The notes below the pieces were generated by a model. That model saw only the letters and a program-made list of their open reading frames with translations, was not told the origin of the DNA and searched no databases. Below, piece after piece: positions 12,308-22,381 of a stretch of DNA of 64,000 bases. Position 1 is the first letter of the stretch. Each line of letters opens with the position of its first letter. Location of the stretch: contig NC_018334.1 of NCBI RefSeq assembly GCF_000234665.1, positions 558,001-622,000 on the forward strand, given 5' to 3'. The stretch comes from Leishmania mexicana MHOM/GT/2001/U1103. Lineage: Eukaryota; Euglenozoa; Kinetoplastea; Trypanosomatida; Trypanosomatidae. Both the position numbers and the translations under genes were made by a program.

Positions 12308-14169
12308 GTACCTTGGGTAGGTACCCTAACGCTTCTAACATGGAGGAGGAGGGCAGAAGAAGAAAAACGAGCGAAAACAGAAGGACATGCAAGAGAGAGA
12401 AAGACACGCACACACACAAGCATGGGTAAAATGAAAAAAAAAAAAACGATAAAACGATAAAACGATAGACAAGGTGATATGCAAGAAAAGACAAGGAATG
12501 TATCCCTTTTCGAGGCTTTTCTTTGCTTTTTCCTATGTCCTCCCTCTCCCGCTCTCTTCCTTCCAGCCGTGGGGACGTTTGTAGCGAGCGAGCGCAGTCC
12601 ACATCACCGTTGCCGTCTTTTCCATCCGAGAGAGAGAGGGGGGAGAAAAGGCAGAGGGTCGGAAAAAAAAAAACACGCACACACACAAACACAGAGAGAG
12701 GCTTGGCTCACAACAAGGCGTATTCTCAGAAAAAAGGGGGTGCGGGCGAGTGGCAGAGAACACAGATGATGAATGAAGGGAGACGTGAAAAAGCAATGCG
12801 TTGATGCCTTTTGTGTTTTGTAAATCTCTCTCTCCCTTTCATGAGCCTGAGAACCGAGTGTTACACTGCAAAAAAAAAAAGTGAGGGGGAGAAAAAAAGC
12901 AATACCGTTCACTATGCGTTTGCGGGGAGGGGGCACACTCGATGAGCTGGTAAGCCGTCCTCGCACACCATTCCGTATGAGACACAGCACAAAATACACA
13001 CACACATACATACATATATGTATATATATGTGTGTGTACGTGTGTGCATAAGAAAATTTGTTGAAGCAAAAAAAAAAACGAAACTGAGGGCGAAACATGC
13101 AGCGTGACTTTTTTTCCGTTCTGATAGATGTGCACATACCGATCCACCACTGCTGGTGCTTTGCGGCGGTTTCCTTTTGCTTCGTGTTTTATTTTATTTT
13201 CCGTGTTTTCAACCCATACGTTTCCTGTGTGGAGGAGGGAGCCGCGAGGTGCCAGAAAAGCGCGGAGTGCGTGGGTGAAGAGAGGAGAGAGGGGTGGGGC
13301 ATGAAGAGCGAAACAAACAACGAAAAAAAAAACGCTCCAGCGCCGCCGGCTCCCTTTCCTGTCTCGCTTACGGGCGCCGCTGTGCCTCTCCGTGCGCACG
13401 AGCTGCGTCTTTCGCTGCAGAAGCCCGCACATGGCGCAGAGAAGAATACCAGAAAGAACAACAGTGTGCATCGCACTCCATGAGGAGAGACAGAGCAGGA
13501 CATCATCGATCCGGTGAAGTGGAAAAAAAAGAAGTAACAAAAGAAAAGAAAGAAAATGACAGCGCATGCATCACATCGCGCACACAAACGTTTGTGTTGT
13601 CCTCTCGCATTGAAGTCGTTTCTTCGGCATGTGGCACTGGATACAACTGCTCTGGCCTTTTTTCTTGTTGCTGTTGTTCTGCTTCGTGTGTGCCCGTGCC
13701 TGATATCGTGCTGCTGTGCACCGCCTTTGAAATAATAATAATAGTAATAAACAGACCAAAATACATCAAAAATAATAATAAAAGGGATTAGACATGTTGG
13801 AGGTGCATGTGCTCACAGCAGCAGTGGGCCTGGAGAGGGGGAGAGGGAGAGGGAGAGGGAGAGACACACAATGTGGCCAGCACGCAGAGCGTTCCCGGAG
13901 AGCGAGAGCGACAAGAGGAGAGCGTGCATGCGGAAGGAGGAAGAGAAGATGGCAAAAACGATAAAGAGAGACGCGAAAGAACGAAGGAAAAGGAAAAAAA
14001 AACGGGCATCCAAAATCACCATGATATAACAGGGCACCGCAACACAAGAAGAAACGTCTGCTGAATGCATCTCTCTCTCTTCCGCTCTGCCCTTTTTTGC
14101 CGTCTTTTCTCTCTCCCTCCCCCCTGTATGGCTTGCGGTTGCCTCTTCTCACGTTTTCTGTCCGTTGTG

Positions 14170-14200
14170 GAGGGAGGGAGGGAGGGAGGGAGGGAGGGAC
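14170..14200. repeat. (GGGA)n purine microsatellite
   Basis: Seven or so GGGA units after a TGGA start, within purine-rich non-coding DNA. All-purine runs of this kind can form triplex or quadruplex structures. Confidence 0.85.
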
Positions 14201-15126
14201 ACGTGTGTCTGTGTGTCTGTGCAAGGAAGATCAAAAACGGAAAAAAAAAGTTGAGTGAGAGATGAACGGAGAAAAAAAAAAGAAAAGAAAAACGAACCCA
14301 AACAAAAAGCCAAAAAACGCATGCGAAAGAGATGCGCAGCAATACAGACGCACGTGCAGCAGTAATACACGCAGCGAGAGCGAGAGCGAGCGAGGCACAT
14401 GAGGACACTGTGAGTGGGAAGGAGTGCGACAGAGGGAAAGGGAGGGGGTCGTTTTTTTTTGGCCTGTAGAGATGACGAATGCAGCATAAGCCGCCGTCTC
14501 TCTGGGAGCCCGACCCACTTCTTGTTGTGTGTGTGTGTGTGTGTTTCATATATCCCCCGCGACGATGACGGACAATAAAAAGAGAGAGAAGAGAGCCCGC
14601 CGCTTTCCACGGCTCTCGCGCATCCCCACTCGCCTCCGCTTACCTGCCTGTCTCTCTCCCTCTTGCCGTGTCTGCGCGTGCGTGTAGCCGACGCAGAGAA
14701 GAACGGGAAAAAACACGAAAACACGAAAACACAAAAACGCTACTGGATCATTTCGAAAGGGGGAAAACGAAGAACAAAAAACGGAAGGCAATGCGCAGTC
14801 ATACCGTAAAAAATTCAATGCGCATACACGCCCACACATACGCACACACGCGCGCGTCGAGTATCCGACTTGAGCAGACGATGCAAGGTGGTTGTCACAA
14901 GAGAGCCACATTCGCGGAGGTATGCTGCACCTCCGCATGAGAAAACGGCCATAAGGTCGAGGAGAAGAGCTGTCGCCTGATAGCGCGTGAGTAATATAAG
15001 AAACGCAAGCGAGTGCGAGCGTGAAGGGGCACAGCATTCCACACGAAGCACATACTGTCGAATTCTTCTCCCGCTGCGCAACGCATGTTTCGCGAGGATG
15101 AGGCTCACATGCGCACATCGAACACT

Positions 15127-16716
15127 TCATTCGAAGCTGGCGCACATATCGTACGCCAGCTCTATGAGTGGCTTGTCGTCCTCGGAGGCGAAGTTGATGG
15201 CGTACCCCTCCAAGCCCCGCTCCTTCACGGAGCTGCCACCGTCACAGATAGAAGGTAGCTCCGCCTGCGGCCGCGACACCATGTTGTCGGTCTTTTCATT
15301 GGGCACTGCAATTGCCGTTTGCTGCGCTGACGATGCCGACGACGTCATCTCTATATTCGGTGGCAGCATCTGCGGCAGCAACTCTACATTGACCGCCTGG
15401 AGCGTCTGCTGGCCGTCTTTGTAGCCGATACGGAAGCGCACACGGCCGCCAACAGGCAGCGTGCGGAAGCCCTCCATCTGCATGGAGGACTGGTGCACGA
15501 AAATGTCACCGAGATGCACCGGCGTGAGGTGCTTCTTAGGGTTCTTCTCTTCTCCCGTTGTGGGGACCGCCTTGGCGGTGGCGTTCACAGAGGCGATAGG
15601 CGTGCCTGCCGCACTGTCGCTGTTAGAGCCATCGTTAACCATTGTAACGTGAGCCGTTGCTGTCAGGAAGCCAAAACCGCGGTTGGGGTTGTAGCGCTTC
15701 ACGAAGCCCTCATACAGCTCACCCAGCTGGTACTGCAAACCATTCAACGTCTTCGCCGGTCGTGGCGGTTGCGGCAGCGGCAGAGTAGGCACCGAAAACG
15801 GTGTGGAGCCGGAGAGCGACTCGGAGAAGGCCTGTACCATGGCCCCGCCGAAGGAGGACACCTGCGGCGCCATCAGGTAAGTAGGAACTGATGTGGCCGA
15901 GGCCGAAGAGGACTGTGACGGCATCGGCGGCGGTGGCGGCATAGCGTACGAATGCGTGCTTGTACTCGCACTCGTGTCGCTGATAGTCATCATGTCCTCT
16001 TTCCGGATAGGCGTCAGTGTCCCCGTAGTGTGGCTCAGCCAGAAGCACGTCTGCGGCTGCTGTGGCGACGCAGCCACGGCGGTCATGGCGCCAGTCGGAA
16101 GCGGCACAGACATCTGGAAGCCTGGCAACGCAGGTGAAGTGCCCGTGGGAGCCATGGAGCCGTTCGTCGTGCCTGCCGTGCCGGTGGCAGCGCCGCTGCC
16201 CACAGTCGAGCTCGTGACGCTCGTGGTAGAAGCGCCAAAGGTGGTCGTACCCTCACTCGTCGAGCACAGGCCTCTGGGTAACCGCGACAGCGTCGGGGAG
16301 GGCTGGGCCGCCATGGGCGGGAGCTGCTGCTTGTCGGTCACAAACGCCGGAGCACCCATGGTCGGCTGAAGCAGTACAGGGGATCTGTCGGCGCCCCCGT
16401 TCGCGCCGCTCGCACACGAAGCAAAGCACACGGCGCTATGGGTTTCCGCGGCGCACTGGGCAGTGTTTTCGGCGGGCACGGACAACCAGCGCTGCCCTGC
16501 TGTGCGAAAGTACGACACCTGTTGCAGGCTCGCTTCGCTCTTCGCCGGTATGCAGTACATCACCGTCCGCCCGTCGTTCAAGGCGAAAGGGCAGCCTCGC
16601 ATCACCTGGCTTCCTGTGCTGTGCAGCAGCTGTGGCGGTAGAGGCTGAGACCCAGCAAGGATGCGATTCGAGCCCGGGACGCCTGTCACCGGGTTACTGT
16701 AGACGGCGTGAAACAT
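15127..16716 (-). CDS. Cold-shock-domain RNA-binding protein, 529 aa
   Basis: Starts at an ATG (16716-16714) and encodes 529 aa. Residues 1-330 are low-complexity (Ser, Thr, Ala, Pro, Gly, Gln), with a short polyproline run. A cold-shock domain follows at about 335-448. Strand 1-2 is YEGFVKRYNPNRGFGFL, with an RNP1-like motif at 346-351. The RNP2-like motif DIFVH is at 404-408, and VRFRIGYKDGQQTLQAVNV forms the last strands. Canonical CSDs have fewer than ten residues between RNP1 and RNP2; here there are about 52. An 80-residue tail ends in acidic sequence. CSD proteins bind single-stranded RNA and act in mRNA stability or translation, so a cytoplasmic post-transcriptional role is likely but inferred. 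It is a paralogue of the gene at 22362-23975. Confidence 0.9.
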   Translation of the reverse strand: MFHAVYSNPVTGVPGSNRILAGSQPLPPQLLHSTGSQVMRGCPFALNDGRTVMYCIPAKSEASLQQVSYFRTAGQRWLSVPAENTAQCAAETHSAVCFASCASGANGGADRSPVLLQPTMGAPAFVTDKQQLPPMAAQPSPTLSRLPRGLCSTSEGTTTFGASTTSVTSSTVGSGAATGTAGTTNGSMAPTGTSPALPGFQMSVPLPTGAMTAVAASPQQPQTCFWLSHTTGTLTPIRKEDMMTISDTSASTSTHSYAMPPPPPMPSQSSSASATSVPTYLMAPQVSSFGGAMVQAFSESLSGSTPFSVPTLPLPQPPRPAKTLNGLQYQLGELYEGFVKRYNPNRGFGFLTATAHVTMVNDGSNSDSAAGTPIASVNATAKAVPTTGEEKNPKKHLTPVHLGDIFVHQSSMQMEGFRTLPVGGRVRFRIGYKDGQQTLQAVNVELLPQMLPPNIEMTSSASSAQQTAIAVPNEKTDNMVSRPQAELPSICDGGSSVKERGLEGYAINFASEDDKPLIELAYDMCASFE

Positions 16717-16942
16717 GCTTGTGGTGCAGCTCGTTGCTATCTACGCTTTAAGGTTGCAGTGGAGACTGAGTAGACGGCAGAGATGTGCTGGAAGCAGCCG
16801 AGCTTAAACAAGGCAAGTCCCTTTTCGTGGTTGATGTTGACATGAAGTACGCCGCAAAAAAGGGGGTAAGTCGGAGAGACGTGAGGCTGGATAGATGACG
16901 CCTAGAACGCTGGAGGTGCGTGAAGTAGTAGATCGAAGCTTT

Positions 16943-17000
16943 CTGCGAGCCCATCGGTAGTGTGGGGGCGGGGGCGAGAACAGGAAGAAAAAGAGGATGC
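16943..17000 (-). promoter_or_regulatory. Predicted trans-splice acceptor for the 529-aa CSD gene
   Basis: On the minus strand a C/T-rich tract (CTCTTTTTCTTCCTGTTCTC, then C-rich) is followed by GCTCGCAG, the AG lying at 16944-16943. This would give a 5' UTR of about 226 nt. A second T tract near 16855 is an alternative. Confidence 0.4.
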
Positions 17001-17204
17001 GCAAGTGGACAGAGGCAGGGAACAAGGCAAAGAGGCAAGACGTGCAGCTTCCCGTTTACACGCGCCCCCCTCATTCTCTGCCATGGAGCATGAGACAGAC
17101 GCCGCTACGGATGCCCGGCCCCGCAGGTCCAATCGCGTGGTGCAGAGCAGTCGCAGGCGCATCCCACGGCAATGTGTCAGCTCCGTGATCGGAGCACAAC
17201 CTCT

Positions 17205-17620
17205 GCCTCATACTCTACCCACCCCTCACTTCGCCTGTCGCCTCACAGTCGCGCCACCTATGCCAGTCACCACGCTGTGTGCGTCCCTCCGGAGTGGCTC
17301 AGGCTCCCCAACAGTAGGCAGCGAGGGCCGGGGGTGGGATATGCTGGAGTCAAGCTAACGCATTGCCCATCATGTCAACATTACGAGTGTGCTCGCTATC
17401 GCAGGTCTCGCGGACGCCATCCAGGATCCGTCTGTCGGCATCAGTAGGGATACATCGCTCTGAATTCGCCACGTCATAGGTACCTGGTCCTGCCACCACC
17501 AGAAGTGGTTCAGCATTTGGCAGGATAGAGGGGGTGCTGCTTGCTTTGCTCCCCCGCAGAGTGGGGTTTTGCACTGGACCCTGAGGTAACACTCACTGTG
17601 AGGTGCGGTGTGCCCCTCCC
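17205..17620 (-). mobile_element. Old SIDER-like element A
   Basis: Aligns by eye over its length with the element at 52560-53005. Shared blocks include 'CTGGTCCTGCCACCACCAG' against 'CTAGTCCTGTCGCCATCAG', 'TCGCTCTGA', 'GTGGGTAGA' on the minus strand, and a similar 'TGGACCC' block. Divergence is substantial, so both are old. Size and GC content fit Leishmania SIDER2 retroposons, which lie mainly in 3' UTRs and have been linked to mRNA instability. It lies downstream of the 537-aa CSD gene. Homology may extend left to about 17080. Confidence 0.6.
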
Positions 17621-20236
17621 CTCCTCTTTCTCCGTCGTCAGCGCGAAGACAGTGCAGATAAAACGAGAAACAAAGCAAGGAGGGCAGCGCATATTCTCGT
17701 CGCCAGCGATGGACAGAAAAAAAAACGGCGGCAGAGGAGGAAGCGTCACGAGTTTGAGCGACGAGAACAGTAAACAAGACTCACTGCACCCTATGCAAGT
17801 GCACGAGCGACCGAAACACACAGAGATGCAGACAGGCACGGCGCCACACAGCGAGGGCTCAAACACCGGGCGCGACCATGGAGGAGAGAGCACACACACC
17901 AAACAGCAAAAGAAAGAAAATAAAGCCAAGGCGAGAAATAAAACCAACAAAAAAAATAATAAGGAGTGAGAGGCCTGTAAACGACGAATTCATGTCCCTC
18001 ATGGACGACAAAAGATAAACGGGGTGAGTGGAGAAGTGAGGATGAAGGGGTGCCGGGTGACTAAAACACAAAAAGAGCAAAGGCGCATGTCGAACACGAT
18101 CGAGGGCTCGAAAAGTGCTCAAAGACGCCTGAGGTCGCTTGTAGCTGAAGAGAACGAAAGAAAAAAAAGAAAATGGACGTGTCCGCGCGCGCGCTCCTCC
18201 TCCCTCCACAAGTTAAGCAACCAGCTGAGATACGGTTTTCTTTTCTGGTTGTGGCGGTGGTTTGCGGTGGTGCTGCCTTCCCCTTTCGTTGCTCGCGATG
18301 CGTAAGGATGGAACACAGGGAAGAGTGTGTGCGTCCGCTAGCGCCTGCCCGCCCCTATCCTTTGCCGCAATGCTCTCCCCGATGTAGGAGCCGCTCCTCT
18401 CTTTCCATGTGCCTTGTGCCGCGCCTCACTCCAGTGGAGTATGCATGCCGGCCTCGCCGCATCTTTTTCGTTGCTCCTTCTTTGTCGGCTCTCTCCCGCC
18501 ACGGCGACAGTGTACAAGGTCGTGTCGCGCCGGTCCACCTACAGCCCTATTGCTATCACGGCAAGGGGAAAGGCACACACAGGGGGAGGGAGGGAGGGGG
18601 ATCAGAGAGGGAGCGAGAGCGAGCGGTCCGAGCTGGAGACGAGCAAGTGCAAATGGCGCGCACTCCTATACCCAGACGTACACCGCAGACAAAACGAAAA
18701 GCATCGGGAGAGGTAAGAGCAACACAGACGACGACAGCGACAAGCAGGGGGAGCGAGAGAGGAACAGGAAGGACGTGCACGGGTTGGCCGCGCTACCTCT
18801 CTTTCCTTTATTTTTTTTGATGGTTGGCACCGCTCACCGCATTCACCCTCTTCCGTTTCGTGACGAAGCCACACAAATTACAGCCACCCACTGCACAGCA
18901 AAACAAAAGAGCGCGCGCGGAGGGGAGGAGGCGGGGAGAAAGCAAGCAATAAAGAGATCGGCGAAAACCCAGAGAGTAACGTGCGCATGCACGAGGAGTG
19001 AGGGGGGTGGTGGGGGTCGGGATGAAGCAGCTCTGAAGCCACGCAGATGCCGTGATGGTGCATCTTCGTTCTCGGTATACGAGAGAGAGAGAAAAATGCA
19101 GCATCCGCCATAAAAAAAAAACGTTCAAGCCCAGGCTTTGGCCTGAAAAAAATATAAAAAGGCGTAGCGCGGGAGGAGATAGGCATGGCCACGGAACAGA
19201 AACAAGGTGGAGAACGCACACATCTGAATAGCATAGCAGCGACAATACAACGAAACGTTAAAGCGCGCGCGAGAGAGAGCAAGAGTGGACGGGGTGGGCG
19301 TCCCAGCGCACGATTGAGCTGGGTCCCAGCAAGAAGGATAAACGAACGGGGAAAAGAGAGAAAGGGGGAACCAAAATCCTCCGAAAGGGAGACGACCAGA
19401 CACACACATATATATGCACGTAACGCGAAAGAACGTATCATACGAATATAACAGAGCCTGAAAAATGCACGCACGCACACACGCACGCAAGAGGGAAGGA
19501 AAAAAAACGTCGAGGAAGAGGAGGGGAGGCGCCAAAGTGAAGAGTACAACGACCAGAGCCGAGCGCATCTCAGGATGGGAAGCAACAACGCTGAGAGAGG
19601 ACGGGGAAAGACGCGAGACAACGGAGAAAAAATAGATAGAGAGAGGCACGTATAGAAACACGTGCACACGCATCCGAAAAAATTGCACACAAGACACGGT
19701 GCATGTGCTGGAAAACGGGGAAGGAGTCTACCAGGCTACCCACACGTGCACACACAAGGACAGAGAGACTATATGCATATACGCTGGCACTGCTAGGCAC
19801 AAAGAAAGCAGAAGAGAGAAACCAGCACCCGCATGCACGTCAACACGTCCTGTGGGCAGTTGGAGAGCGCGTACTGGAAGTGCACACCGTCCGTAAACGA
19901 GCGCGAACAGAACAGAAAGATGGGAAGGCCATAAAAAAAAAACAACAAAAAGAAATGAAAGACAAGATATGAGAGAGAGACAAAGTGAAGAGCACGCGGT
20001 GTGGTGAGACGGAAGAAAAGGGCGGGGCGGGGGAGAAAAAAAAATGTGAGGAGCGGAGCGTGTGTGTGGGTGTGGAAGGAGGGAGGGAGGAGCCGTCCCA
20101 GCGAAGAAACGCAAGCGCAAAACACATGTCACAAACAATGGCAAAGAAAAAAAAACGTTTTATGCACTCATTAGAAGCGTGGCGCACATTCTTGAGAAAT
20201 CGGGAACCGAAGCACGAACACCTTAAGAAAATGGAA

Positions 20237-20283
20237 AGAGGGGGAGAGGGAGAGGGAGGGGGAGGGGGAGGGGGAGGGGGAAA
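20237..20283. repeat. (GGGAGA/GGGGGA)n purine tract
   Basis: About 45 bp of tandem G-rich purine hexamers, capable of triplex or quadruplex structures. Confidence 0.85.
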
Positions 20284-20749
20284 AGGGGGATGGGTGGGAG
20301 GGAGGGCAGCCCAAGCTGATGCGAAAAGATGGGTGGAGCGAAAAACGAAGAAGTAAAACGCCTCGAGAAAAAAAAATATATATATAAACGAAAATGTCGA
20401 GAAAACAAATTGAGAAGAGATAGAGGGGAGAGAGAGAGGTGTGTGGGTGGGTGAGAGGGGGGGGGGCCAAAGACATAAATTTAAAGGAAGACGTATACAT
20501 CAAAAATGTGTGCAGAATAAAAGCCATAAAGCGGCAGCACAAAACAAAACAAAACAAAAAAAAACACCAACCCCACAAGCATCAAAAAAAAAGAAAGAAA
20601 CGAAGAGCAATAGCATGACGTGTCGATGGGAGACACGGTGGGTGAAGAGGGGGGGGGGGGCGAAAAGAAAAAAAAACACAAACGCAGCTCAAAGGTAAGG
20701 AGGGGAAACAAACACGCCCGGGGAACGGCTAGAGGGCCAAGAGCAAAGA

Positions 20750-20752
<3 letters not shown>

Positions 20753-20777
<25 letters not shown>
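20753..20777. repeat. (CA)n microsatellite
   Basis: About 12 perfect CA units. Confidence 0.9.
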
Positions 20778-20783
<6 letters not shown>

Positions 20784-22111
20784 GACATGGAGAAATGGAG
20801 AGAGAAGCTATTCGTCATGCGGGAAAGGGCATCAGCAAGACGTCGGGAAAACAAGAGAGGGAGAGAGAGAGAGAGGACGAATACAACAACAACGAGGAGG
20901 CGGAGGACACTCGTGTGCGGGATGGCGTGTGGATGTCGAACCAAGACACAAGACAGCTGCGAATGCCAAGTGTTTCTACGTGAAGCGACGATGGAAGCAA
21001 AGACGGCGGCGCCTACTCCCGCCTCTGCCGTACAAGGAAGCTGCCCGGCAGGGGAGGGAGAGAGAGGAAGGGAGCTGAGCGGTCTGGGAATGGCAGATGG
21101 TCCGAGAGAGACGGGAGATAACAGAAGACTCCGGTGTCACCACGTCGTTCCCGCTGCCCCCACTTCTTCCGTTTGTCTTCATCCCCGTCATCTCCTCCTC
21201 TGTCGCTCACGGAGCTCACACACAAAGCCAAGAAAAAGGAGAGAGAGGAGAATCAAAAGGGCGGAAGCAGGTGTGTGTCACGTGAGCGAGGGTGAATCAG
21301 CACAGAGCTGCGAGGCGGCCAGTGGAAACAGAGGGAGGCAGAAGGCAGGTTACATGTAAGCTGCAACAGACACGGCAAAGGCAAACAAACAAAAAACGAC
21401 CACGAGGCTACACACGAAGAGCAGGCGGTGAAAACAAGGTGGGGCGCATGCGTACATGCATCACACACACACACACGGGCATACACGCGTACATACAGCC
21501 TGTACGAGAGAGAGCGACACACGTACACAGGAGGTCAGTGTCGGCAAACATGGTGTACGCTGTCCTGCATCTCAGCCTTGAGGCCATGAAGGGCACGATA
21601 CTGCAACTGAATTCGTTGTCTCGTTGCTTTCGCCTCCATCTTCAGCCACACGCAGAGAGGGAGGGGGCGGAGGATGAGGAAAGGAACGCTTTCTTTTCGT
21701 TTTCGTGCACGTGTATGTGTGTGTGTGTGTGTGCAACAGGATTAGGAAAAGGCGAAGAGCGGCTTTGCAGTCAAGCACACATGCCCCCAAACGGTGGTGG
21801 ATGTGTGTTTTCCAGATGGAGGTCGTCGTCGTATACATATATATATACGCACAACACAAGGTACTGCAGACACATCATAGAGATCATTACAGAGGTGTAA
21901 TGAGTACAAGTGAAAAACAAAACGAAGACAACGACGCTCACCTACGCACACGCACACCTGCATATCAAGTGCGAAAGTGCCTCTGCTGCAGATGTGCTGT
22001 GCTACAAAAGGCTTGTCGAGCGTTGCTGTTATCGTTTGGCTGCTATACTTGCGCTCGAAATCGAAGTCGCGTCAACGACTACAAGACCACCACCACGATG
22101 ATGACGCTCGC

Positions 22112-22381
22112 TTACGTATGATTGCCCACAGTGTAGCTTGGCATCCCCGTGGCGCCGCTGAGAAGTACTGTCGTGTACTGCATACCACCAGTGGCCGCCT
22201 CGAACCACGAAGGCAGAGGCACGTCGACCTTCTCCACCGAGGTGTGAATCCTCAGCGGCGGCAAGAATGATGCGTCATTGGGGGTTCTGTGCAGCCCCTC
22301 GCTGTCGCTGTGGCTCGACTTCCGTTCACCAGCGGCGCCGGGTGGCGACGATGCCATGCGCCTACAAGGTACACAAAGAGC
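22112..22381 (-). pseudogene. Frame-shifted C-terminal tail of the 537-aa CSD gene
   Basis: Immediately after the stop of the CSD frame (TAG 22364-22362), the frame one nucleotide downstream is open from 22381 to a TAA at 22114-22112. It has strongly GC-rich third positions and a balanced composition, for example LRIHTSVEKVDVPLPSWF and MQYTTVLLSG. The first ATG in this frame is at 22357, so a separate 81-aa ORF is formally possible. The simplest reading is a C-terminal extension displaced by a one-base insertion (or two-base loss) between 22364 and 22382. The paralogue at 15127 also has an in-frame tail of about 80 residues after its CSD. Confidence 0.6.

Larger units (their letters stand above)
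5691..15126. other. 9.4-kb gene-free region downstream of the 529-aa CSD gene
   Basis: No gene is supportable on either strand. The sequence alternates plus-strand GA/A-rich blocks with CA/GT runs and (TA)n runs (near 8190-8212, 9522-9541, 9737-9853, 11159-11173, 11622-11638, 12266-12303 and 13015-13030). The motif A8-12 then CG recurs (for example near 5838, 6343, 10489, 12434, 13069, 13324 and 13995). A (GGGA)n run lies at 14170-14200. Much of it should be the 3' UTR of the CSD gene. Long 3' UTRs are common for trypanosomatid RNA-binding protein mRNAs. Confidence 0.55.
17621..22111. other. 4.5-kb gene-free region downstream of the 537-aa CSD gene
   Basis: No supportable gene. It is purine-rich on the plus strand, with repeated A-tract-CG motifs (near 17718, 19112, 19501 and 20149), a (GGGAGA/GGGGGA)n run at 20237-20283, a (CA)n run at 20753-20777, and short (TA)n runs near 20377 and 21836. 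Together with element A it would form the 3' UTR of the upstream CSD gene. Confidence 0.55.

Noticed and set aside
811..14724. Many open frames of 60-214 codons on both strands in 0.8-15 kb
   Set aside because: They are composed of Ser/Pro/Phe/Leu/Cys (minus) or Arg/Lys/Glu/Gly/Thr (plus) because the DNA is purine/pyrimidine biased. Overlapping frames are equally open, many lack a true ATG, and no motif is visible.
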